Part shown: piece after piece, positions 18,047-27,600 of the stretch
Layout of the letters: each line of letters opens with the position of its first letter
How positions within the stretch are numbered: the stretch's first letter is position 1
From: Crossiella cryophila
GTDB taxonomy: Bacteria > Actinomycetota > Actinomycetes > Mycobacteriales > Pseudonocardiaceae
Length of the DNA stretch: 64,000 nucleotides
NCBI RefSeq assembly: GCF_014204915.1
Contig: NZ_JACHMH010000001.1
Span: 8,519,501-8,583,500 of the forward strand
Reading direction: 5' to 3'
Position numbers and translations under genes: made by a program
Notes under the pieces: generated by a model
Told to the model about the DNA's origin: nothing
What the model saw: only the letters and a program-made list of their open reading frames with translations
The model's database searches: none

Positions 18047-18613
18047 ATGACCCGACTGTTCCCCGCCGCGCTGCTCGCCGCGGCCGCGCTGGCCCTGCTG
18101 ACCGCCTGCGGTCCCGAGGCCCCGCCCCCGGCCCAGGTGGCCGCGCTGACCACCAGCGACAGCGCGCCCGCCACCACCGTACCCAGCACCGGCGCCGCGA
18201 CCGGCGCGGCCGAGCGCCCGCAGTTGCGGCTGGACAGTTCCGAGGAGGAGGTGAAGCGGTACTGGGCGGTCTACCGCGCCTGCCTGAAGCAGAACGGCCA
18301 CAAGATGTACGAGGGCCGGGGCGGGGACTCGCCCGACCAGCGGGACACCAGTCCGGCCTCCCAGGCCGCGAAGGCCGCGTGTGCCGGGAAGATCCCGGTG
18401 CAGCCGCCGGAGCTGGACCAGAAGAACCCGGAGTACACCGACAACTACCGCGCCTACCTGAAGTGCATGGACGGCAAGGGACTCAAGGTGGTGCCGATCG
18501 AACCCTTCGGCAGCGGCTGGAACTACTCCGACACCCCGAGCAAGCTCACCGAGCAGCAGCGGCACCAGGTCGAACGGGACTGCAAGATCGAGGCGTTCAG
18601 TGCCAAGAGGTGA
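18047..18613 (+). CDS. Secreted lipoprotein of an ABC export operon
   Basis: A 188-residue lipoprotein: signal peptide MTRLFPAALLAAAALALLTA followed by the lipobox Cys (LTAC, residue about 21), then a Pro/Thr-rich linker and a charged domain (SSEEEVKRYWAVYRACLKQNGHKMYEG). Cysteines in RACLKQ, AACAGK, LKCMDG and ERDCKIE suggest two disulfides. ATG 18047 is preferred over GTG 18038. The family occurs upstream of MacA-like adaptors in actinobacteria; function unknown. It overlaps the adaptor gene by 14 bases. A direct repeat TTCCTGACA in its promoter (about 18005-18024) could be a response-regulator site. Confidence 0.8.
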   Translation: MTRLFPAALLAAAALALLTACGPEAPPPAQVAALTTSDSAPATTVPSTGAATGAAERPQLRLDSSEEEVKRYWAVYRACLKQNGHKMYEGRGGDSPDQRDTSPASQAAKAACAGKIPVQPPELDQKNPEYTDNYRAYLKCMDGKGLKVVPIEPFGSGWNYSDTPSKLTEQQRHQVERDCKIEAFSAKR

Positions 18614-19706
18614 GACCCGGCGCTGGTTCCCGGTGACCGCGGTGGCCGTGACCCTGGCGGCCGCGGGCGGGATCGCCTGGTTCACGCTCAGTCCACAAGG
18701 GACACCCTCAGCGCAGCCCTCCGGTCCGCCGGTGCGCACGGTCAAGGTGCAGCGCACCGAACTGAGCACCAGCCAGAACTTCCCCGGCACCCTGGGTTTC
18801 GGCGCGGACCAGGTGGTCAAGGGCGCGGGCGCCGGTCTGGTCACCCGGCTGCCCGCGGGCGGGGACGGCACCGAACGGGGCAAGCCGCTGTTCTGGGTCA
18901 ACGACCAGCCGGTGCCGGTCTTCTACGGCGCCACCCCGTTGTTCCGCAAGCTGGAGGTCCCGGTCGCCGGGGATCCGTTGAGCGGCAACGATGTCACCGT
19001 GATCGCGGACAACCTGCGCGCGCTGGGCTACTCGATCGGCATCCAGCCCAAGACCAGCGCCCGCCCCGGCGAGTCCGCGAAACCCGCGGTGTTCACCGCC
19101 GCGCTGAGCACCGCGCTGAAGAAGTGGCAGCAGAAAGCCGGGCTGCCCGCCACCGGCACCGTCGACATCGGACAGTTGCTGGTGCTGCCCGGACCGTCCC
19201 GGGTCGGCATGGTCACCGCGCAGCTCGGCGATCCGGCCACCGGGCCGCTGTTGAAGGTCACCGGCACCACCAAGGCGGTCAGCGTGGAGATCGCCGCCAC
19301 CGAGGCGGACAAGGTCAAGCAGGGCGCCGAGGTGGTGATCCAGCGCCCGGACACCAAGGAGGTGCCCGCGGTCATCAGCCAGGTCGGCACCGTGGTGCAG
19401 GGCGGCGCCGAGTCCGGCGGGCAGAACACCCAGCCCAAGCTCACCGTCACGGTGACGCCGAAGGACCCGGCCGCACTGTCCGATTTGGACGCTGCCTCGG
19501 TACAGGTGCGGGTGGTCGCCGAGGCGCGGCCGAACGTCCTTGCCGTGCCGGTCGGCGCACTGCTCGCGCTGCGCGAGGGCGGGTACGCGGTGCAGTTGCC
19601 CGGCGGCGAGCTGAAACCGGTGCAGACCGGCTTGTTCGCCAAGGAACTGGTGGAGATCAGCGGCCCCGGCATCACCGAGGGCCAGGCCGTGGTGACGGTC
19701 TCGTGA
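18600..19706 (+). CDS. MacA/HlyD-like adaptor with peptidoglycan-binding-type domain
   Basis: A 368-residue membrane-anchored adaptor (TM at about 10-30, [19 protein letters not shown]). A small PG_binding_1-like segment (about 127-195, [11 protein letters not shown]...[25 protein letters not shown]) is followed by a beta-barrel/membrane-proximal region ([22 protein letters not shown]) and a C-terminal domain ending [18 protein letters not shown]. Such proteins couple an FtsX-type ABC transporter to the cell wall. GTG 18600 is inside the lipoprotein gene and has a GAGG site; the stop overlaps the ATPase start (GTGA). Confidence 0.85.
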   Translation: MPRGETRRWFPVTAVAVTLAAAGGIAWFTLSPQGTPSAQPSGPPVRTVKVQRTELSTSQNFPGTLGFGADQVVKGAGAGLVTRLPAGGDGTERGKPLFWVNDQPVPVFYGATPLFRKLEVPVAGDPLSGNDVTVIADNLRALGYSIGIQPKTSARPGESAKPAVFTAALSTALKKWQQKAGLPATGTVDIGQLLVLPGPSRVGMVTAQLGDPATGPLLKVTGTTKAVSVEIAATEADKVKQGAEVVIQRPDTKEVPAVISQVGTVVQGGAESGGQNTQPKLTVTVTPKDPAALSDLDAASVQVRVVAEARPNVLAVPVGALLALREGGYAVQLPGGELKPVQTGLFAKELVEISGPGITEGQAVVTVS

Positions 19707-20386
19707 ACACCCCGGTGCTGGCCGTGCACGCCGCGAGCAAGATCCACCCCGGTGGTGTGGTGGCCCTGGACGAGGTGTCGCTGACCGTGGAATCCGGTGA
19801 GCTGCTCGGCATCGTCGGCCCGTCCGGGTCCGGGAAATCCACCCTGCTCACCATCATCGGCACCCTGGACGCGCCAACGCACGGCCGGGTGGAGATCGAC
19901 GGCCAGGACGTCACCGCGCTCTCCGACCGGCGGCTGTCCGCCTTGCGCGGGCGGCGGCTCGGCTTCGTGTTCCAGCAGTTCCACCTGGTCGACGGCCTGT
20001 CCGCGGCGGAGAACGTGGCCACCGGACTGCTCTACGCCGGAGTCCCGCGTCGGCGACGGCGCGCCCTGGCACTGGCCGCGCTGGACCGGGTCGGCCTGGC
20101 GCACCGGGTGGATCACCAGCCGCACCAGCTCTCCGGCGGGGAACGCCAGCGGGTGGCCATCGCCAGGGCCGTGGTCAACCGCCCGGCCCTGGTGCTGGCC
20201 GACGAACCCACCGGCGCGCTGGACACCGCCAACGGCCGGGCGGTGCTGGAGTTGTTGCGCGCCTTGAACCAGGAGGGCACCACCATCGCGATCATCACCC
20301 ACGATCGGGACATCGCCGCCGGGCTGCCACGTCAGGTGGAACTGCGCGACGGCCGGATCATCGCCGACCGCCGGAGCCCGGTGTGA
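19703..20386 (+). CDS. ABC transporter ATP-binding protein (MacB/LolD type)
   Basis: A 227-residue ATPase: Walker [10 protein letters not shown] (about residue 37), Q-loop FVFQQFHLV, signature [14 protein letters not shown], Walker [13 protein letters not shown] and H-loop IITHD. The MacB-family [13 protein letters not shown] segment is present. It starts at GTG 19703, overlapping the adaptor's TGA, and ends overlapping the permease GTG, so three genes are translationally coupled. It probably energises export or mechanotransmission by the permease at 20383. Confidence 0.93.
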   Translation: MNTPVLAVHAASKIHPGGVVALDEVSLTVESGELLGIVGPSGSGKSTLLTIIGTLDAPTHGRVEIDGQDVTALSDRRLSALRGRRLGFVFQQFHLVDGLSAAENVATGLLYAGVPRRRRRALALAALDRVGLAHRVDHQPHQLSGGERQRVAIARAVVNRPALVLADEPTGALDTANGRAVLELLRALNQEGTTIAIITHDRDIAAGLPRQVELRDGRIIADRRSPV

Positions 20387-21585
20387 GCGGCGAGGGGCCG
20401 GTGCGGCTGAGCCTGACCGACACCCTGCGGCTGGGCCTGCTCGGCATCCGCACCCGCCGCCTGCGCGCCGCGCTGTCCGCACTGGGCATCGCGATCGGCA
20501 TCGCCACCACGGTCATCGTCACCGGCGTGCCGGCCTCCAGTCACCAGGCCCTGCTCGACGAACTCTCCGCACTGGGCACCAACCTGCTGCGCGCCGAACC
20601 CGCGCAGAACCAGGACCCGCCGGTGCTGTTGCCCGCCAACTCCGCCGCGCTGGCCGCCCGGATCGGCCCGGTCACCGGCAGCGCCGCGGTCGCCAACACC
20701 CATGCCGTGATCCGCCGCTCCGACCGCGCCGATCCCAGTGACGGCGCGGGCATCACCGTGCTCGCCACCACCCCGGACCTGCTGTCCACAGTGCACGGAT
20801 CCGTCCACTCCGGACGGTTCCTGGACGAGGTCGGCGCGCGCTTCCCCACCGTGGTGCTGGGCAACCGGGCCGCCACCCGGCTCGGCATCACCGAACTCCA
20901 CCCCGGCGAACCAGCGCCCCAGCTCTACCTCGGCCAGACCTGGTTCAGCGTCACCGGTGTGCTCGGCGAACTGCCGCTGCACCCGGACCTGGAACGCTCG
21001 GTCTTCGTCGGCGCCCAGGCCGCTCGCGAGCACCTCGGCTTCGACGGCCACCCCACCGTGGTCTACGTCACCGCCCGCGAGGACGCCATGGAGGACGTGC
21101 GCGCGGTGCTGCCGGCCACCCTGTACCCGCAGCTGCCCGGCCTGGTCCGGGTCGGCAAGCCCTCGGACGCGCTGGCCGCGAAACGGGCCACCCAGAACAA
21201 CTTCTCCGGTCTGTTCCTCGGCCTGGCCGGGATCGCGTTGCTGGTCGGCGGGATCGGCGTGGCCAACACCATGTTCATCTCGGTGCTGGAACGCCGCCGT
21301 GAGATCGGCCTGCGCCGCGCGCTGGGCGCCACCAGGGGGCAGATCCGCGGCCAGTTCCTCACCGAGGCGGTCGCGCTGTCCGGCCTCGGTGGCCTGGCCG
21401 GCGCGGTGATCGGCGTGCTGGGCACCCTGGGATACGTGACCTACCAGGACTGGCCGCCGGTGATCCCGCCGCTGGCGGTCGCCGGGGGCGTGCTGGGCGC
21501 GGTGCTGGTCGGCGTGGCCGCCGGGATCCACCCCGCCGCCCGCGCCGCCCGGCTGTCCCCCACCCAGGCCCTCGCCGCCGCCTAG
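20383..21585 (+). CDS. FtsX-type ABC transporter permease (MacB-like)
   Basis: A 400-residue permease: TM1 near residue 30 ([23 protein letters not shown]), a large extracytoplasmic MacB_PCD domain (about 55-260), then three TMs within the FtsX domain ([38 protein letters not shown]... and two more). The cytoplasmic coupling helix [19 protein letters not shown] is typical. With the adaptor and ATPase it forms a MacAB-like tripartite system in a monoderm; substrates of such systems include peptides and antibiotics. The stop overlaps the convergent VOC gene by four bases. Confidence 0.92.
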   Translation: MSGEGPVRLSLTDTLRLGLLGIRTRRLRAALSALGIAIGIATTVIVTGVPASSHQALLDELSALGTNLLRAEPAQNQDPPVLLPANSAALAARIGPVTGSAAVANTHAVIRRSDRADPSDGAGITVLATTPDLLSTVHGSVHSGRFLDEVGARFPTVVLGNRAATRLGITELHPGEPAPQLYLGQTWFSVTGVLGELPLHPDLERSVFVGAQAAREHLGFDGHPTVVYVTAREDAMEDVRAVLPATLYPQLPGLVRVGKPSDALAAKRATQNNFSGLFLGLAGIALLVGGIGVANTMFISVLERRREIGLRRALGATRGQIRGQFLTEAVALSGLGGLAGAVIGVLGTLGYVTYQDWPPVIPPLAVAGGVLGAVLVGVAAGIHPAARAARLSPTQALAAA

Positions 21586-21968
21586 GCGGGCTGGATCAGG
21601 TCGAACCGGTTGCCGTAGAGGTCCTCGAACACCGCCACCGTGCCGTAGACCTCGACCCGCGGCTGCTCCAGGAACCTCACCCCGGCCGCGGACATCCGGG
21701 CGTGGTCGCGGGCGAAGTCCTCGGTGTGCAGGAAGGCGAAGACCCGCTGCCCGGTCTGCGCGCCGACCCGGCCGAGTTCCACCGGATCCGCGGCCAGGGC
21801 CAGCAGGAAGCCGGTCGGGCCCGCGCCGTCCGGCCGCACCACGACCCAGCGCGCGCCGCCGGGCAGCGCGGTGTCCTCGGCCAGGGTGAAGCCCAGCGCC
21901 TCGGTGTAGAAGCGGATGGCCTCGTCGTAGTCGCGGACCAGCACGGTCAGCAGACCCAGGTGCGGCAT
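21582..21968 (-). CDS. VOC-fold (glyoxalase/bleomycin-resistance superfamily) protein
   Basis: A 128-residue protein with the paired beta-alpha-beta-beta-beta modules of the VOC fold: [24 protein letters not shown] at the start and [18 protein letters not shown] at the end. Putative metal ligands are limited (Glu in VAVFED, no clear first His), so it may bind a ligand without metal. AAGGAGG directly before ATG 21968 fixes the start. It is divergent from the small membrane protein at 22033. Substrate unknown. Confidence 0.88.
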   Translation of the reverse strand: MPHLGLLTVLVRDYDEAIRFYTEALGFTLAEDTALPGGARWVVVRPDGAGPTGFLLALAADPVELGRVGAQTGQRVFAFLHTEDFARDHARMSAAGVRFLEQPRVEVYGTVAVFEDLYGNRFDLIQPA

Positions 21969-22032
21969 GGCTGTCCTCCTTGATCGCCGCGCGAGTCTGT
22001 CACACCCGGCTGGGCTGTCTCGTCCACCGGGC

Positions 22033-22446
22033 ATGCAACCACTACCGACCCGCCTCGCCCTGGTCCTGACCGCGCTGATCAACGCCGTGGTCGGCCTGTG
22101 GGCCCTGCTCTGGCCCACCGCCTTCCACACCGACTTCCCCGGCGTGCGCACCGGCTGGGTCGCCGCCGACGGCCCGTTCAACGAGCACCTGCTGCGCGAC
22201 TTCGGCGGCCTCAACCTGGCCCTGGCCGTCACCGCGACAGGCGCGCTGCTGATGGCCACCACGGCCGCCGCACGCTGGGCCGGGGCGGCGATCCTGGCCT
22301 TCAACCTGCCGCACGCGCTCTACCACTCGCTGCACCTGCACGCCTATCCGGAGGTCATCGACCAAGTGCTGATCGCGAGCACCACCTGGGCCGCGGCGGC
22401 GCTGGGACTCCTCGCACTGCTCTGGCCTACCCGCGGTACCACCTGA
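22033..22446 (+). CDS. Small four-helix membrane protein
   Basis: A 137-residue protein with four hydrophobic segments (LALVLTALINAVVGLWALL; LNLALAVTATGALLM; AGAAILAFNLPHALYHSLH; LIASTTWAAAALGLLALLW). The histidine-rich loop LPHALYHSLHLHAYPE between segments 3 and 4 is conspicuous. I do not recognise an assigned family; the architecture is like DUF4345-type proteins. It starts at ATG 22033 and lies 68 bases upstream of the dehydrogenase, possibly the same transcript. Confidence 0.72.
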   Translation: MQPLPTRLALVLTALINAVVGLWALLWPTAFHTDFPGVRTGWVAADGPFNEHLLRDFGGLNLALAVTATGALLMATTAAARWAGAAILAFNLPHALYHSLHLHAYPEVIDQVLIASTTWAAAALGLLALLWPTRGTT

Positions 22447-22514
22447 CCGGCGGCGTTTCCGGACGCGGGCGGCGGGAAGGCCAACGGCTACCGCGACTTC
22501 TCCGGGAGGCGAGC

Positions 22515-23648
22515 ATGAAAGCCGTGACCTGGCACGGGAAACGGGACGTGCGTGTGCGGACCGTGCCCGACCCGGTGCTCACCGAGCCGCACGATGTGCT
22601 GGTGCGGATCACCTCGACCGGCATCTGCGGATCCGACCTGCACCCGTACGAACTGCTCGGCCCGCTCCCGGAGCCCGGCGACGTGCTCGGGCACGAGCCG
22701 ATGGGCATCGTGCAGGAGGTCGGCCCCGAGGTCACCGCGATCGCGCCGGGCGACCGGGTGGTGGTGCCGTGCACCATCTCCTGCGGGGCCTGCTTCATGT
22801 GCGACACCGGTCTGCACTCCCAGTGCGAGACCGGCCAGGTGCGGGTGCGGGGCACCGGCGGCCAGGCGGAATACCTGCGGGTGCCCTTCGGCGACACCCT
22901 GCCGATCAAGGTGCCGGCCGGTCCGCCGGACGACCGGTTCGTCTACCTCTCCGACGTGCTGCCCGCCGCCTGGCAGGCCGTGGCCTACGCGGCGATCCCG
23001 CCCGGGGGCAGCGTCGCGGTGCTCGGCCTCGGCCCGATCGGCGACATGGCCACCCGGATCGCCCGACACCTCGGCGCGGCACGGGTTCTCGGCCTGGACC
23101 TGGTGCCGGAACGGCTGGACCGGGCCCGCCGCAACGGGATCGAGGCCATCGACGTGCGCGGCGCCGACCTCCTCGAACAGGTCAGGGACCGCACCGGCGG
23201 CCGCGGCCCGGACGCGGTGATCGACGCGGTCGGCATGGCCGCGCAGGGATCCCCGATCGGCCGGATCCCCCGGCAGCTCACCGGATTACTGCCGGAATCG
23301 GTGGCCACCAAGCTGATCCGCACCGCGGGCGTGGGCCGGTTGCACGCGCTGCACCTGGCCATCGACCTGGTGCGGCGCGGCGGCACGATCTCGGTGTCCG
23401 GGGTCTACCGCGGCCTGGCCGACCCGCTGCCGCTGCGCATCCTGTTCGACAAGCAGATCCAGCTGCGGATGGGCCAGGTCAACGTGCACCGCTGGGTGGC
23501 CGACCTGCTGCCGCTGCTCGGCGACGACGATCCCCTTGGCACCGAAGGATTCGCCACCCACCGCCTCCCACTGGCCGAGGCGCCGCACGGGTACGAGCTG
23601 TTCCGGACCAAGCAGGACGGCGCGGTCAAGGTCCTGCTAACGCCCTAG
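22515..23648 (+). CDS. Zinc-dependent alcohol dehydrogenase (MDR superfamily)
   Basis: A 377-residue medium-chain dehydrogenase. Catalytic-zinc ligands are in TGICGSDLHPYE (Cys about 38) and LGHEPMG (His about 62). The structural zinc cysteines are in PCTISCGACFMCDTGLHSQC (about 91-110). The NAD-binding motif is VLGLGPIGDMATRIA (about 173-187). The insertion around ATKLIRTAGVGRLHALH and the length resemble the formaldehyde-dehydrogenase-like branch that uses other cofactors or substrates. GGGAGG before ATG 22515 is a good ribosome binding site. The 3' end overlaps the APH-like gene convergently by four bases. Substrate not predictable. Confidence 0.9.
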   Translation: MKAVTWHGKRDVRVRTVPDPVLTEPHDVLVRITSTGICGSDLHPYELLGPLPEPGDVLGHEPMGIVQEVGPEVTAIAPGDRVVVPCTISCGACFMCDTGLHSQCETGQVRVRGTGGQAEYLRVPFGDTLPIKVPAGPPDDRFVYLSDVLPAAWQAVAYAAIPPGGSVAVLGLGPIGDMATRIARHLGAARVLGLDLVPERLDRARRNGIEAIDVRGADLLEQVRDRTGGRGPDAVIDAVGMAAQGSPIGRIPRQLTGLLPESVATKLIRTAGVGRLHALHLAIDLVRRGGTISVSGVYRGLADPLPLRILFDKQIQLRMGQVNVHRWVADLLPLLGDDDPLGTEGFATHRLPLAEAPHGYELFRTKQDGAVKVLLTP

Positions 23649-24592
23649 GCCCAGCCGAGTCGGCCGCGCAACCAGTCCACCGCGGTCACCCCCTGCGCGC
23701 CCTGGAACGCACGCAGGGTGGGCAGGCCGGGCGGCGCCGGTTGCAGCGCGCCGTGGGTGAAGTATCCGGCAAGTCCGGCCAGCACCGCGTTCACCGCGTC
23801 CGGATCCGCCTGCGCGGCAACGGGATGCGCCCGGAACACCGGCTCAGGTTCGGGGCCGCCCTGCATGCGCACGCTGGGCAGCAGCGCGAGCAGGTCGATC
23901 CAGGCCGCGCCGCGGCAGGCGTGCGGCCAGTCGACCACCATCACCCGGTCCGCGGTCAGCAGCAGGTTGTCCGCGCGCAGATCGCCGTGCAGCAAGGTGT
24001 TCCCGGCCGCGGCCGTGGGCCAGCCGGACTCCAGTTCGGCCAGCCGGTCCAGGTTGCGCAGTACCCATGGGTCCAGGCGGTCATCGGGCTGGGCGGCGAG
24101 CTTGCGCCAGCCGGTGAAGATCCGCTCGAACTTCGCCAGGGTGTCCGGCACCCGCACCGGGCACGGCGTCAGCGCCTCGGCCAGCTCGGCGATCGCGGCC
24201 AGCACCCGGTCCAGTTCCCCGGTACGCCAAGGGATCTCGGGTTGCCTGCCGTCGACGTCGGCGAAGAGCAGCAGCACCCAGTCGTCCTGGTCGAAACTGG
24301 CCAGCAGCTCCGGCACCGGGGCCACAGTGGACAGTCCTTTCGAGATGATCGACTCGGCCCGGTGCATCGGCGCGGAGTGCTTGTTCGTGTGCCAGTCCAC
24401 CGCCTTGGCGAACACCCGCCGCCCATCGGCCAGCCGCAACCGGGCCGCCACCCCGGGGGAGAACCCGCCGGACTGGCTGATCGCCTCGGTCACCGGGGCG
24501 CCCAGGAACTCCTCGACCGCGGCGCGCACCGGCGCGGCGACCTCGCTCCAGGATCGGCGCCGGCCGGTGGCGGCGGGGGCTGAGTCGGTCAT
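23645..24592 (-). CDS. Aminoglycoside-phosphotransferase-like (APH) kinase
   Basis: A 315-residue protein-kinase-fold enzyme. The nucleotide-binding Lys is in GRRVFAKAVDW (about 61), the catalytic Brenner motif is LLHGDLRADNLLL (about 197-209), and the metal-binding Asp is in VMVVDWPHA (about 214-222). Homologues phosphorylate small molecules such as aminoglycosides, choline or macrolides; the substrate here is unknown and resistance should not be assumed. The start is ATG 24592; an ATG 12 codons upstream is also possible. Divergent from the giant TPR gene. Confidence 0.87.
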   Translation of the reverse strand: MTDSAPAATGRRRSWSEVAAPVRAAVEEFLGAPVTEAISQSGGFSPGVAARLRLADGRRVFAKAVDWHTNKHSAPMHRAESIISKGLSTVAPVPELLASFDQDDWVLLLFADVDGRQPEIPWRTGELDRVLAAIAELAEALTPCPVRVPDTLAKFERIFTGWRKLAAQPDDRLDPWVLRNLDRLAELESGWPTAAAGNTLLHGDLRADNLLLTADRVMVVDWPHACRGAAWIDLLALLPSVRMQGGPEPEPVFRAHPVAAQADPDAVNAVLAGLAGYFTHGALQPAPPGLPTLRAFQGAQGVTAVDWLRGRLGWA

Positions 24593-24693
24593 GTGTCCAT
24601 GATGCGGGTACCGCCAAACAGGTTTCATTCCGCCATTCCGGCCCACCGCGGCCGCCCGAGCAGCGATGATCACCCGGGCGAGGCGGCACGGAG

Positions 24694-27600
24694 GTGGCGG
24701 TGGGCTGGGACCGGATCCAGGACGAGGCACGCGAACTGCTCGGCGAGGGCGCGCGCACCCGGCTCGCCCGGCTGGTCCGCCGGGAGCTGCGGCACAGTCC
24801 CGAGGACCCCGACCTGCACGTCCAGCTCGGCCGGATCGCACTGGAACGCGGTCAACTCGACCAGGCTGACCAGCACTTCCACCGGGCCGCCGAGTTGGCC
24901 CCCGACGATCCGCGCCCGCACGGCTGGCTGGTCGCGGTGCTGAACTGGCGCAACCAGTACGAGCAGGCCCTGGCCACCGTGGCCGTCGCCCGCGCCCGCT
25001 GGCCTGCGGACGCCGGACTGCGGGCCGCGCAGGCCCGGCTGCACTACGCGCTCGGCGACTACCCGGCCGCGCTCGCGGTCACCGAGCCGGTCCCGTTCAC
25101 CGCGGCCAGGGCCGAGGACGCGGTGGAATGGCGGCTGGCCGCGCTGCGCTGCCTGCACCGCCACCCCGAGGCCGAAGCGCTGGCCAGGGAGTTCCTCGCC
25201 GAGTCGCCGGACGCGGTGGACGTGCACGACGAGCTGATCCGCAGCCTGCGTGGCCAGGGCAGGCACGCCGAGGCGGTGGCCGCGGCCAGTGCGCTGCACG
25301 AGCGGTTCCCGCGCCGGATCACCGCCATCCTCACCCACGCCGACACCCTGCAGACCGCTGGTGACCCCGCCGCGGTGGTCCGGCTGCTCACCCCCGCGGT
25401 GCGCGCCCGGCCGCACCTGTCCGCGCTGCGGCACGCCCTCGGCAGCGCGTACACCCAGGTCCTCGAGCACACCGCGGCGGCAGCGGAGTTCGCGGTCGTG
25501 GTCCGGCTCAACCCAGGCAAAGCCGCCGGCTGGTGGCTGTGGGCGAGCGCGCTGCGCCTCGCGGACCGGCTGCCCGAGGCCGACGCGGTGCTCGCCGAGG
25601 CCGCCCGCCGCCTGCCGCACGAGGCCGACATCCGCACCGAACAGGCCGAACTCGTCGAGGCGCGACAGGACGCCGCGGCCGCGCTGCCGATCGCGGAGAG
25701 CGCACTGGACCTGGACCCGGCCGACCTGTGGACACCGCGGCTGGTGGCCCGGCTGCGCCGCGAGTCCGGCTCGCCGGCCGAGGCCGAGACGCTACTGCGT
25801 GGGCTCATCGCGAACCGGCCCTACGACAACGAGAACGTGCGCGCGCTCGGCTGGCACCTGCGGCAGGAGGACCGGGTCGAGGAGGCGATCGCGTTGTACC
25901 GCAGCGCACTCGACCGCATCCCGGCCAACGCGGAGGTCGCGCTCGCGCTCGGCTCGCTGCTGCGCACCCTGGACCGCGCGGGCGAGGCGGTCACCGTGCT
26001 GCGGCAGTGCCTGACCCACCGGCCGCGGCACGGCGAACTGTGGCAGGACCTGGGGCGGTCCCAGGAGATCCAGGGCGATCACGAGGCCGCCGAGACCGCC
26101 TACCGCACCGCCACCGAACTGATCCCCACCGACGCCGAAGGCTGGTACGCCCGGGTCGGCCACCTGATGACCAGGGGCAGACTGGCCGAGGCGAGCAGCC
26201 TGCTGGACACCGCGCTGGCCCTGCGTCCGGACGCCGAGGCGTTGCACCGCAGGCGCGTCGCGCTTCTGCAGGACACCGCGAGCGACGAGAGCGTGGAGGC
26301 CGCCCTGCGCGCGGCCATCGCCCGCTTCCCCGACTCCACCTCCCTGCCCCTGGATCTGGTGCGCCACCTCAACTGGGGCCGCCGCTTCACCACCGCACTG
26401 TCCGAAGTGGACAGTCGACTCGCGACGGACCCGGCCGATGAGGACCTGCTGTACTGGCGGATCCAGCTGCTGTTCCAGCTGAACCGGCGCACCGAGGCCA
26501 GGGCCGCCGCCGAGGCCGCGCACCTGGCCCTGCCGGAGTCCGCGCGGCTGAGCTTCCTGAACGCCTGGAGCCTGATCGAGGTGGACCAGGAGGTGGCCGC
26601 CGAGGCCGCGCTGGCCGCCGCGCACGCCGCGCACCCGACGGACCGGGTGATCCTGCGCGGCCTGGTCCGCTGCCTGCGCAGGCTCAACCGCGTCGCGGAG
26701 ACCGAACCGCTTTTGCGCACCGCGCTGGCCAAGGAGCCGGACGCGGTGGAGCTGCAGGTGGAACTGGCCTGGACGCTGGAGCAGTTGTTCCGGTTCTCCG
26801 ATGCCATCCAGGCCTGCGACCAGGTGCTGGTCCTGGACGCCGGGCACAACGAGGCCTTCGGCGCCGGGATCCGGTTGCGCTACCAGGTCGGCCGGGCCGA
26901 GGAGGCGGACCGGCTGGTCGCGGCCGAGGTGAGTCGCAGGCCGTGGGATTCCGGGCTGTGGCAGGAGATCAGCTCGGCCCGGCTGAGCGCGCGCCGACTG
27001 GCCGAGGCGGTGACCGCGGCCCAGAACGCGGTCGACCGGGCGCCCGGCGACCCGACGCTGTGGCTGCTGCTGACCGAGACCCTGCTGGAGTCCGGCCGGG
27101 TGGCCGAGGCCGCCCAGATCGCCGCCGAGGCCGTGGTGCTGCACCCGCGCAACCCGCCGCTGCGGCACCGGCAGGCCAGGGTGGCCAAGGTGCAGGGCCG
27201 CGCGGCGGAGGCCGAGGCGCTGCTGCGGGCGAGTGTCGCGGACCTGCCGGAGGTCACCTCGGTCGGCCACGACCTGGTCAACCACCTGCGCGGGCGGCAC
27301 CGGCACGAGGAGGCGCTGGCCCTGCTGGCCGGGCTGGGCGAGCGCGATCCCGGCAACCAGCGGGTGCACTGGCACCGGATCCGGACGCTGCGCGCCGCCC
27401 GCCGGTTCGCCGAGGCCCGGCTCGCCGCCGACGCGGCGCTCGCACTGTTCCCGTGGTCCACCGACCTGCGGGTGCAGCACGCGCGGATCCTGGTGCGGGA
27501 AGGGCGGATCGAGGCCGCGCTGGCCGAGTACACCGCGATCGGGCAGGTCGACCCGGTCAGTCCGGGTGCGCTGTCCGGGCGGCTGGACTGCCTGGGCTGG

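Noticed and set aside
23645-24592. Antibiotic-resistance label for the APH-like kinase
   Set aside because: The fold is broad and no resistance cluster is nearby; substrate cannot be inferred.
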